NCBI GenBank assembly: GCA_001917135.1
Contig: MNTT01000013.1
Coordinates: 62,001-126,000, forward strand
Direction: 5' to 3'
DNA: 64,000 nucleotides
DNA from: Acetobacter sp. 46_36
Lineage (GTDB): Bacteria; Pseudomonadota; Alphaproteobacteria; RF32; CAG-239
The translations under genes and the position numbers were made by a program. A model generated the notes under the pieces. It saw only the letters and a list, made by a program, of their open reading frames with translations. It did no database searches and was not told where the DNA came from. Shown here in pieces: positions 42,357 through 49,496 of this stretch. Each line of letters starts with the position of its first letter. Within the stretch, counting starts at the first letter, position 1.

Positions 42357-43238
42357 ATGAGCGAAAACATAGATTTCCGGGTCGATTACAACAAATTAAA
42401 GGTGATGGACGAATTTAACACGGACGAGTTGAAGTATCCGCTTATCCTGTCCATTCCGCATTGCGGCACCGTTTTTCCGGAGGAATTTCTGCGCGCGGTC
42501 AGGCATGACGTGATGACGCTGCGCAAAAACGAGGACATTCTGGTTTACGACCTTCTGGAGCCGGCAATACGCGACGGGGGAATCGCCGCGATTAAGCTTA
42601 ACGTCAGCCGCAGCTTTATTGACGTGAACCGTGCCAAGGTGGAACTGGATCCGAATATGTTTTTCGACTATCCGCGCGAGGATATCGGCCTCAACCAGCA
42701 GCGTTCGCGTTACGGGCTGGGGATTATCCATAAGGTTACGGCAGACAGCCGGCCGATATATGCGGGGCGAATCTCGTACAAGGAAGCCGAAGAGCGGATT
42801 AAAAACGTATATGACGTTTATCACGGGCGGCTGAAGGAGCTGATTGCGCGCACGATTGACAAGTTCGGTTTCTGTCTGGTGCTGGACTGCCATTCGATGC
42901 CGTCCAAAATCTGTTCCATCATTTCGGAAAGCCCGCGCATCGACTACTGCCTCGGCAACCTGTTTGAACAGAGCTGCCCGAACAAAATAAGCTTTTTTGT
43001 GGAAAACGAACTGGCAAAACGCGAGTATTACGTTGCCAAAAACCGCCCGTATTCCGGGGCTTATATCACTTTTAACTACTGCGAGCCGCGCAAGCAGGCG
43101 CATACCCTGCAACTTGAAATCAACCGGGTGATTTATGCAGATGAAAATACGTTGGAAAAAAACAGCGACTTTCAGCGGGTTAGCTATGATTTGAGCAAGG
43201 TTGTCACGAACCTTGCGAATTTTTTGCTGGATTTTTAA
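42357..43238 (+). CDS. N-formylglutamate amidohydrolase family protein
   Basis: 293 residues of the HutG/N-formylglutamate deformylase family. Motifs are LILSIPHCGTVFPEEF, NVSRSFIDVNR, LVLDCHSMPSK (zinc His in CHS), RPYSGAYITFNY and HTLQLEINRVIY. It would release glutamate and formate from N-formylglutamate, last step of one histidine-degradation route. No hut genes are adjacent, so the physiological substrate may be another N-acyl amino acid. AAAGAGAAAA precedes the ATG. Confidence 0.87.
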   Translation: MSENIDFRVDYNKLKVMDEFNTDELKYPLILSIPHCGTVFPEEFLRAVRHDVMTLRKNEDILVYDLLEPAIRDGGIAAIKLNVSRSFIDVNRAKVELDPNMFFDYPREDIGLNQQRSRYGLGIIHKVTADSRPIYAGRISYKEAEERIKNVYDVYHGRLKELIARTIDKFGFCLVLDCHSMPSKICSIISESPRIDYCLGNLFEQSCPNKISFFVENELAKREYYVAKNRPYSGAYITFNYCEPRKQAHTLQLEINRVIYADENTLEKNSDFQRVSYDLSKVVTNLANFLLDF

Positions 43239-43409
43239 AAAATATATGGTATAGATGCTCCTTGTATTTTGCCGGTGAATGATTATTTTTTTCCGGCGTT
43301 TTGTTAATTTACCCGCGTTTAAGGACTTTTCCTTCGGGAACTGACCGGGCCGAAAGTTTAAAGACAGGGACGCCCTTTGCCTTAGAGCGGTATTCAGGAT
43401 AATAACATC

Positions 43410-44048
43410 GTGCTAAAAAGCATCTTATTCCTGTTGGTTTTGATCAGTTTCATTACCACACCTACCAGAGCTTATGAAGCATACAGCATTTCAAGCCTTA
43501 ATTTGACAGAAGAACAAGAAGCCGCCGAGGCGGCAGCTGCGGAACCCGAAGTTTATGAATTGTGCGAGATTGCCGCAGACAAGGCCGAAAAAGAATACAA
43601 CATCAAACCAAACCTTTTGCAGACCATAGCGTCGGTTGAGAGCGGGCGCTGGAACGCCAAAGCCGGGCGTCGCGTTGCATGGCCGTGGACGGTACATGCC
43701 AACGGCAAAGGGCGTTATTACAAAACCAAAGCAGAGGCGGTTGCCGCCGTGCAGGCGTTGCAAGACCGCGGCATCAGAAACATTGACGTCGGCTGCATGC
43801 AGGTTAATTTGAAATATCACGGAAAGGCATTCAGCAGTTTGGACGAGGCGTTTGAGCCGGAAAAGAACGCGGCTTACAGCGCACAGTTTTTGCGTCAGCT
43901 CTATAAGCGCAACAAGCAAGACTGGACCAAGACCGCCATGCATTACCATTCGCGCAACCTGCGCCAGGGGACGAACTACAAGAACCGTCTGGAAAAGCAT
44001 TATGCCGAGTATGTCCGCGAGGACGGCGAGGGCGCGAAACTGTTTTAG
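43410..44048 (+). CDS. SLT-type lytic transglycosylase, exported
   Basis: 212 residues. Signal peptide (SILFLLVLISFITTPTRA), a short Glu/Ala linker, then the SLT fold: catalytic Glu in LLQTIASVESGRWNAKAG, DVGCMQVNLKYHGKAF, and AMHYHSRNLRQGTNYKNRL. It cleaves the MurNAc-GlcNAc bond forming 1,6-anhydro ends. The compact size and CE-x-GxxQVN pattern resemble transglycosylases associated with secretion machines, though none are adjacent. GTG start, with AGGAT 10 bp upstream. The leader between 43320 and 43400 can form GC-rich hairpins. Confidence 0.87.
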   Translation: MLKSILFLLVLISFITTPTRAYEAYSISSLNLTEEQEAAEAAAAEPEVYELCEIAADKAEKEYNIKPNLLQTIASVESGRWNAKAGRRVAWPWTVHANGKGRYYKTKAEAVAAVQALQDRGIRNIDVGCMQVNLKYHGKAFSSLDEAFEPEKNAAYSAQFLRQLYKRNKQDWTKTAMHYHSRNLRQGTNYKNRLEKHYAEYVREDGEGAKLF

Positions 44049-44148
44049 CGCAGTGCAGCCGCAAAGCTGTTTCAGGACGGTGCGTTTGGGCGAAAATTTC
44101 AAGGGCGGACATCAAAATGCGAAGCTGTTTCGATGTTGCGTCTGATTA

Positions 44149-44176
44149 AAGAGCCTCCGGCAACGGGGGCTTTTTT
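44149..44176 (+). terminator. terminator after the transglycosylase
   Basis: AGCCTCC-GGCAAC-GGGGGCT hairpin followed by six T. The rest of the 44049-44421 gap holds an imperfect duplication (AAATTCCGGxGxG...GGGCTTCGG...GGCGGCAG at about 44222 and 44290) and the lepB promoter. Confidence 0.75.
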
Positions 44177-44367
44177 GCGGCGATATGCTTTCTGCCGGAC
44201 GGGTGATGAGGATGCCGGGGAGAAAATTCCGGGGTGCAGCGGGCTTCGGCGGGCGGCAGCGAGGGAGCTACAGCATGCAGCGTAGGGAGAATTCCGGCGC
44301 GTGGCGGGCTTCGGAGGGCGGCAGCTGGAGAGCATAAATTTCACAGCGGGTAAGGTGGAAATTTTGC

Positions 44368-44395
44368 TTGCAATTATTAAATTTAGCGCTTAAGT
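44368..44395 (+). promoter_or_regulatory. promoter of lepB
   Basis: TTGCAA (44368-44373), 16 bp, TTAAGT (44390-44395), preceded by GC as in the recurrent class. The lepB start is about 27 bp downstream. Confidence 0.55.
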
Positions 44396-44421
44396 TTTAC
44401 GGGATTGTTAAGAGTTTAGAG

Positions 44422-45174
44422 ATGATTATGGAAAATATTGAAGAGAAAAACAAGGACGAATCGCTGGGGGAAACCTTTAAGACGGTTATTTATGCGATTG
44501 TCATCGCCGGGCTTATCCGCACTTTTTTGTTTGAGCCGTTTAAAATCCCGTCGGGGTCAATGTATCCGACGCTGGAAATCGGCGATTTTTTGTTTGTTTC
44601 CAAATATACTTACGGCTATTCGCGCCATTCTTTTCCTTTCAGCCGCCCCGCGTTTGAGGGACGGGTGTGGGAAGATTTGCCGGAACGCGGCGATGTGGTG
44701 GTATTCAAATATCCGGGCGACAACAAGACCGATTTTATCAAGCGGGTTATAGGGCTGCCGGGGGATACGGTACAGATGAAAGGCGGGCGCCTTTTTATCA
44801 ACGGCAAGATGGTTGAGCGCGAAGAGGTCGGCAAATATACGATTGACGAATATACGGTCATTCCGACGACGTATACCGAGTATACCGAGACGCTGCCGAA
44901 TGGCAAAAAGCACCGGATACTAGAGCTTTCCGACGACAAGAGCGTGGACGATACGATTGAGTTTAAGGTGCCGGAACGACATTACTTCATGATGGGGGAC
45001 AATCGCGACAACTCCAATGATTCGCGCAAGGATGTCGGGTTTGTGCCGTTTGAGAATATTGAGGGCAAAGCGCGGTTTTTATTTTATTCGCATGACGACA
45101 GCGTGGTCTGGTATAATCCGATAAGCTGGATTGCTGCTATTCGCTGGGGGCGGCTGTTTAACACGATAAAGTAG
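44422..45174 (+). CDS. lepB: signal peptidase I
   Basis: Inner-membrane Ser/Lys protease that removes Sec and Tat signal peptides. One N-terminal helix (VIYAIVIAGLIRTFLFEPF), catalytic Ser in IPSGSMYPTL, Lys in DFIKRVIGLPGD, and the conserved MMGDNRDNSNDSR box near the C-terminus. 250 residues. The start is ATG 44422 or 44428; upstream sequence is the promoter, so longer versions are excluded. rnc-era follow about 2 kb downstream, the usual lepB-rnc-era group split by two orphan genes. Confidence 0.95.
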   Translation: MIMENIEEKNKDESLGETFKTVIYAIVIAGLIRTFLFEPFKIPSGSMYPTLEIGDFLFVSKYTYGYSRHSFPFSRPAFEGRVWEDLPERGDVVVFKYPGDNKTDFIKRVIGLPGDTVQMKGGRLFINGKMVEREEVGKYTIDEYTVIPTTYTEYTETLPNGKKHRILELSDDKSVDDTIEFKVPERHYFMMGDNRDNSNDSRKDVGFVPFENIEGKARFLFYSHDDSVVWYNPISWIAAIRWGRLFNTIK

Positions 45175-45248
45175 GAAGCCCGGAACCGAGGGGCATATCC
45201 GAGCGGTGCGGCCTATCCGAGTGGTGCGGTCTGTCCGTATGAAGCATA

Positions 45249-45282
45249 TAAAAAAACAGTGCCCGGAAGGCACTGTTTTTTT
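45249..45282. terminator. bidirectional terminator
   Basis: AAAAAACAGTGCC-CGGAA-GGCACTGTTTTTTT hairpin between convergent lepB and the 259-aa gene. Confidence 0.9.
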
Positions 45283-45301
45283 GAGGGGGAGAGTTTGTGC
45301 A

Positions 45302-46081
45302 TCATCTTAGATTTAATGCACAGGCTCTAATTTCTTTTTGTATACGCAATTTGTTTTGCCAGCGTTTGAAGAAGTTTCCTTCTCCGGCGGCTTTGGTTGC
45401 GGCAAAAAAGTTTTCCCAATCCAGTTTTTCCGCTTTTTCCTGCTCGGCAAACCAGGCGATGTGTTTGCGCCATTGGTTCGGCTGAGCGTAGTGGCGGAAA
45501 ATGGTTTCCTCGTCGGCATACTTTTCTGCCCATTGCTTGGCAAGGGTGTAAAGCAGTTTGCCGTTCGGAGCGTAGGTCACGGTACCCAGCATATAGCCTT
45601 CCTGTTCTTCGCCATCTTCGTTCAGGTAATGTACCAGGCCGAAAGCGATTGCCAGAGCATGGCTGCGGGTTTTGGCGTGTTCAAGGCAGACAGGCAGAGC
45701 ATTGACGATGAAGTCTTCGCATTCTTTGCCCATCAGCCCGGGTTCGCCGCCCAGGTATCCGTTTTGCGAACCGTATGTGCGGTAAGCTTGGGGCAGAGCC
45801 TCAAAGGTGGGCGTCGGGTCGTCAGGATGAAGCACGGCGCCGTCAGAAATGCGCTGCATGGCGATTTCCAACATAATGTTGCCGAGGTGTTCGTCCTTAC
45901 GACAGACGTCTTGAGTGAATTCCGCCATAAACTTCATAAAAGCATTACCGATGCGGTTGCGCTGGTTTGCCGGATAAGCCATCATAGGCAGAATGACATT
46001 GTCAACGACGTCCTGCCAAGAGCGGTTTTCCAGGTTGTTTACTCCGGTTACTTTCTCTAAATAAGAAAAAAGTTTTTCCAT
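45302..46081 (-). CDS. hypothetical soluble protein, 259 aa
   Basis: I do not recognise this family. Soluble, mostly helical, no signal peptide; acidic with many aromatic residues (SHALAIAFGLVHYLNEDGEE, LLYTLAKQWAEKYADEETIF). A strong TTGCAT-17-TACAAT promoter lies 50-75 bp upstream and a terminator is shared with lepB, so it is an independent unit. Codon use matches neighbours. Confidence 0.75.
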   Translation of the reverse strand: MEKLFSYLEKVTGVNNLENRSWQDVVDNVILPMMAYPANQRNRIGNAFMKFMAEFTQDVCRKDEHLGNIMLEIAMQRISDGAVLHPDDPTPTFEALPQAYRTYGSQNGYLGGEPGLMGKECEDFIVNALPVCLEHAKTRSHALAIAFGLVHYLNEDGEEQEGYMLGTVTYAPNGKLLYTLAKQWAEKYADEETIFRHYAQPNQWRKHIAWFAEQEKAEKLDWENFFAATKAAGEGNFFKRWQNKLRIQKEIRACALNLR

Positions 46082-46128
46082 AATGATAAAAAAATTTAAT
46101 TAAACATAATTTATATATTCACGCTTAT

Positions 46129-46157
46129 ATTGTACCACGTTTCCAGCGGGAATGCAA
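46129..46157 (-). promoter_or_regulatory. promoter of the 259-aa gene
   Basis: Minus strand TTGCAT (46152-46157), 17 bp, TACAAT (46129-46134). Confidence 0.7.
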
Positions 46158-46236
46158 GCCATTTTTGGACAAAAGACGGGATGGCAAGTTGGGGTGCGGC
46201 GGAGAGGCGGGGAGCGGCGGTAAGATAAAAATATAG

Positions 46237-46265
46237 TTGACAAAAATAATCGCGCGTGCTAGCGT
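46237..46265 (+). promoter_or_regulatory. candidate promoter of the 175-aa gene
   Basis: TTGACA (46237-46242), 17 bp, TAGCGT (46260-46265); the -10 is poor but the -35 is exact. Confidence 0.45.
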
Positions 46266-46307
46266 TTTGGCAATTAATCTATTATTGTTTTTTAAATCTT
46301 ATCATTT

Positions 46308-46835
46308 ATGGAAAAGAATACTATTTTGGAACAAGTCAACGCTTATGGCGCGAAACTTGGCTGGCCTTTTTATGTTTACCCTGACGGAACCTGCGGCAAG
46401 AGCATCGTTTCTGCGGGGGGAAAGCTGAATGCGGCGATGTTCGTGAAAAAGAAATTTCCGGTACGGGCGTTGAATTCCGAGTTTTTGACCGGAACGGCCG
46501 GTGCGGAAGACGATGTTCTCGCACATTTGTGCGAAGTCGGCGACAAGCTCGGCTATCCGCTGTATGTTTATGCAGACGGAACGTGCGGGACAACGCCGGT
46601 TTCTCCGGAAAACAAATTTCCGTTCACTTTGGTCGTGAAGAAGAAATTTGTCGTCAACCAGATGGTGCTGGAAACAGAAGAGCCGGTCAGGAAGGAGGCA
46701 AAGGATGCCGACAATGCGACAGATGATATGGCTGGAAATTTCGCTTTGGCGAAAACTATAAAGCAGGCGAAAGCTTTTAACGAATCGGAATTCAACGAAT
46801 TTGAACGGATATGTTTGGCATTGCTTTTAGGCTAA
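46308..46835 (+). CDS. duplicated-domain protein of unknown function, 175 aa
   Basis: I do not recognise this family. Two internal copies of a unit of about 38 residues are clear: YGAKLGWPFYVYPDGTCGKS and then VGDKLGYPLYVYADGTCGTT, each followed by a VKKKF strand. Each copy holds one conserved Cys in DGTCG. The C-terminal 50 residues are helical and acidic. No signal peptide. No clear ribosome site precedes the ATG. The strong KLGxPxYVYxDGTCG motif may help find relatives. Confidence 0.7.
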   Translation: MEKNTILEQVNAYGAKLGWPFYVYPDGTCGKSIVSAGGKLNAAMFVKKKFPVRALNSEFLTGTAGAEDDVLAHLCEVGDKLGYPLYVYADGTCGTTPVSPENKFPFTLVVKKKFVVNQMVLETEEPVRKEAKDADNATDDMAGNFALAKTIKQAKAFNESEFNEFERICLALLLG

Positions 46836-46883
46836 AAGGAAAGACGAATTTTTGAGTTTCAAAAGCTTTAATGTGTTGGTAAA

Positions 46884-46917
46884 AGAGCGTTCTCCTTCGG
46901 GGGGGGGCGCTTTTTTT
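46884..46917 (+). terminator. terminator of the 175-aa gene
   Basis: Ten-bp hairpin AGCGTTCTCC / GGGGGGCGCT (with G-T pairs) followed by seven T, about 50 bp after the stop. Confidence 0.75.
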
Positions 46918-47036
46918 GCGTATGAATGGCAGAAAGATGGACAGGGGCGGCGGGCAGTGCGAGGCGGCAAAGCATGAGGTAGGGCGCGGGGCGGGAGAGC
47001 CAGGCGGAGCGCGTCCGGAGGCGGGCAAAAAAACGC

Positions 47037-47065
47037 TTGCATTTGCGGCGATTAGGGCTTATTTT
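47037..47065 (+). promoter_or_regulatory. promoter of rnc-era
   Basis: TTGCAT (47037-47042), 17 bp, TATTTT (47060-47065), about 45 bp before rnc. Confidence 0.55.
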
Positions 47066-47110
47066 GGCGCTAACGGTTTAATTTATTTATAAACAGAAGA
47101 AGAAAAGAAT

Positions 47111-47776
47111 ATGCAGGAATTGGAAGAAAAAATCGGTTATACCTTTAAGACGCCGAAATTGTTGCAGCAGGCGCTGACGCATTCGAGCTTTACGCCTGAC
47201 ATCCATAAAAATTACGAGCGGCTGGAATTTCTGGGCGACCGGATTTTGGGCGTTACGGTGGCGGATATGCTGTGCCGCGCGTTTGCCAATGAGCCTGAGG
47301 GCAGCCTGTCGCAGAGGTTTGTTTGTCTGGTGTGCAAGGAAACGGTGGCGGAGATTGTGCGAGGTCTTGGCGCGGACAAATACATCATTGCGCGGGATAT
47401 GAGCGTTGCTTCCAGCGAAAACGTGTTGTGCGATATCGGCGAGGCGCTGATTGCGGCGGTTTATCTGGACAGCGGCGACATTACGGCAGCACAGGCTTTC
47501 GTTCGGCGCTGCTGGACGCCGTTTATCGACCGCAAGTCGCGGCCGCACAAGGACTTTAAGACGCGGTTGCAGGAGGCGGTTTATCATCTGGGGCTGGAGC
47601 AGCCGAGGTATAAAATGCTGAAAAAGACCGGCAGCGAGCATGAACCGGAATTCCGGGTGCAGGTTGATGCCGGGCAGGGCAAGACGGCCGAAGGGCGCGG
47701 GCGGAACGTCAAGACCGCGGAACAGAATGCGGCGCAGGCGCTGCTGACGGCGTTGGGAGTAGAAGACAATGCGTAA
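47111..47776 (+). CDS. rnc: ribonuclease III
   Basis: Double-strand-specific endoribonuclease for rRNA and mRNA processing, 221 residues. The catalytic signature is NYERLEFLGDRILG (normally NERLEFLGDAVL), with the second acidic site in DIGEALIAAVYLDSG, and a C-terminal dsRBD (RLQEAVYHLGLEQPRY, GRNVKTAEQNAAQALLTALG). It overlaps era by 8 bases, showing tight coupling. Confidence 0.95.
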   Translation: MQELEEKIGYTFKTPKLLQQALTHSSFTPDIHKNYERLEFLGDRILGVTVADMLCRAFANEPEGSLSQRFVCLVCKETVAEIVRGLGADKYIIARDMSVASSENVLCDIGEALIAAVYLDSGDITAAQAFVRRCWTPFIDRKSRPHKDFKTRLQEAVYHLGLEQPRYKMLKKTGSEHEPEFRVQVDAGQGKTAEGRGRNVKTAEQNAAQALLTALGVEDNA

Positions 47777-48827
47777 CAAGGCGATGGCGGAAGAAGAGAA
47801 GCCGAAGACGGCCGAAAACGGGACGATTGCGGCGGCGGTTACGGATGAAGAGGCAGCCGAGGCGGAGACAGAGGCGGAAACCACGGGCGATAAGGCGTAC
47901 GGTGCGGGCGGCCGGAATGGAACAGCCGGCGGCGAACCCAGCCGGTGCGGGTTTGTGGCGCTGCTGGGGGCGCCGAATGCGGGCAAGTCTACGCTGACCA
48001 ACAATTTTGTCGGTTCCAAAGTCAGCATCGTGTCGCCGAAAGCGCAGACAACGCGTACAACGGTCAAGGGCATCGGGATTTGGGGCAATACGCAGATTAT
48101 CTTTCTGGACACGCCGGGGATTTTCAAGCCCAAGCGGCGGCTTGACCGGGCAATGGTCGCTTCGGCATGGGGCGGCGTCGGCGATGCGGACATAACGGCG
48201 CTGGTGGTGGACGCCAAGCGCGGTTTTGACGATGAAACGCGGGCAATTATCGCCAAGCTTAAGGAAAACAAAATTCCGGCGGTTCTGGTTTTAAACAAGG
48301 TCGATTTGGTCAGCGGCGAAACGCTGTTGCAGTTGTGTGCGGCGCTGAACGACGCTTATGCTTTTGCGGAAACGTTTATGGTATCGGCGCTCAACGGTAA
48401 AGGCGTAGACGATTTTTACGACTATCTGGCGGCGCATCTGCCGGAGAGCCCGTGGTATTATCCTGAAGAACAGATGTCTGATTTGCCGCTTAAACTGCTG
48501 GCGGCGGAGATTGTGCGCGAAAAGCTGTTTTTGTATCTCAGGCAGGAAGTGCCGTATGCGCTGACGGTGGAGCCGGAACTGTGGGAGCGCCGCGCGGACA
48601 ATTCGGTGCGGGCGGAGATGACGATTTATGTTGAGCGCGACAGCCAGAAACAGATTGTGCTCGGACGCGGCGGGACGATGATTAAAAAAATCGGCCAGGC
48701 GGCGCGGCGGGAGCTGGAAGAGCTGCTGGAAGACCGCATCCATTTGTTTTTGTTTGTCAAAGTGCGCGAAAACTGGGGCGACGACCCGGCAAGATATGCG
48801 GACTGGAATCTGGATTACAAGGCTTAA
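47769..48827 (+). CDS. era: GTPase Era with N-terminal acidic extension
   Basis: Ribosome-assembly GTPase. G1 LLGAPNAGKSTLTN, G2 AQTTRTTVKG, G3 LDTPGIF, G4 LNKVDL, G5 SALNGKG, then the KH domain (LLAAEIVREKLFLYLRQEVP, IVLGRGGTMIKKIGQAAR) that binds the 16S 3' end. The core starts near residue 61; before it are about 55 Glu/Ala/Thr/Gly-rich residues not found in typical Era (about 300 aa). The ATG lies inside the rnc end. Confidence 0.95.
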   Translation: MRNKAMAEEEKPKTAENGTIAAAVTDEEAAEAETEAETTGDKAYGAGGRNGTAGGEPSRCGFVALLGAPNAGKSTLTNNFVGSKVSIVSPKAQTTRTTVKGIGIWGNTQIIFLDTPGIFKPKRRLDRAMVASAWGGVGDADITALVVDAKRGFDDETRAIIAKLKENKIPAVLVLNKVDLVSGETLLQLCAALNDAYAFAETFMVSALNGKGVDDFYDYLAAHLPESPWYYPEEQMSDLPLKLLAAEIVREKLFLYLRQEVPYALTVEPELWERRADNSVRAEMTIYVERDSQKQIVLGRGGTMIKKIGQAARRELEELLEDRIHLFLFVKVRENWGDDPARYADWNLDYKA

Positions 48828-48986
48828 GTTAAAAATTGTCGGTTAATGACGAGATGCGTTACGTTTGAAGAAAGCGCGGCGCATTTTTTATGCTCTGGGG
48901 GCAGAAGAGAGCGGGTGGGGTTTAAATGGCGGCGGGCGAGGCTTATATCTGCGGTGGACGTCAAAGTTTTAACCGGGAGAAAAATA

Positions 48987-49322
48987 ATGGAAACCTATTT
49001 GTTTATCGCGTTGGCGTTTATCTACCTTCTGACGGCGTTTATCCTTTCCAAGCAGGTGCAGAAGCGGATTTGGACGGTGGCGTATATTCTGGCGTTTGCG
49101 ATTACCTGCGTCGCCATTTTTTTCATCAAGTCGTATGCGGGGGAAACGCTGATGCGCGTGGGTGAGCTGAACTGGTACTACATCCTTTACGTTTTCGGGT
49201 CAATCAGCATTATTCTCGGCGTTATCAACCTGTGGATGTACAAAAGAGGGATTATCCGCCTGTTTACGGAAGACGGCGACGATGACGAGGAGGACGACAC
49301 GGCAGAAAAAGGCCGCAAATAA
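48987..49322 (+). CDS. small three-helix membrane protein, 111 aa
   Basis: Hydrophobic segments TYLFIALAFIYLLTAFIL, WTVAYILAFAITCVAIFFI and WYYILYVFGSISIILGVINL, then an acidic tail (FTEDGDDDEEDDTAEKG). Unrecognised. The ATG at 48987 has GGGAG 8 bp upstream; the longer in-frame start at 48846 lacks a site. Possibly in the rnc-era transcript, about 160 bp downstream. Confidence 0.7.
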   Translation: METYLFIALAFIYLLTAFILSKQVQKRIWTVAYILAFAITCVAIFFIKSYAGETLMRVGELNWYYILYVFGSISIILGVINLWMYKRGIIRLFTEDGDDDEEDDTAEKGRK

Positions 49323-49376
49323 AACCCGCTGACGGATTGCGGCACGCGGAAAGCCGTATTCTGCTCCGGCTTAATT

Positions 49377-49482
49377 AAAACGTTCCTTTTTTTTCTTATA
49401 CTTTGGTTTTATATAAGGGGCTATATTTACGTTATAAATATCCACACGTTTGTGCTGAAAAAAAAGGAACGTTTTTTTTCAG
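49377..49482. repeat. long perfect inverted repeat with alternative hairpin
   Basis: A 19-bp perfect inverted repeat, 49377-49395 and 49457-49475 (AAAACGTTCC then eight T and C), is separated by 61 bp. The right arm can instead fold on itself: CTG-A8-GGAACG-T8-CAG (49455-49482), an 11-bp stem with a six-base loop. The two folds exclude each other. The element lies between the 111-aa gene and the GT39-like gene; TATATAAGG near 49410 in the loop may be a -10 box. Confidence 0.8.
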
Positions 49483-49496
49483 CAGGCAGGATATTT

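Noticed and set aside
43320..43405. c-di-GMP riboswitch-like segment before the SLT transglycosylase
   Set aside because: CGAAAG...GGGACGCCC resembles part of the GEMM core, but the GCAAACC element and the tetraloop receptor are missing.
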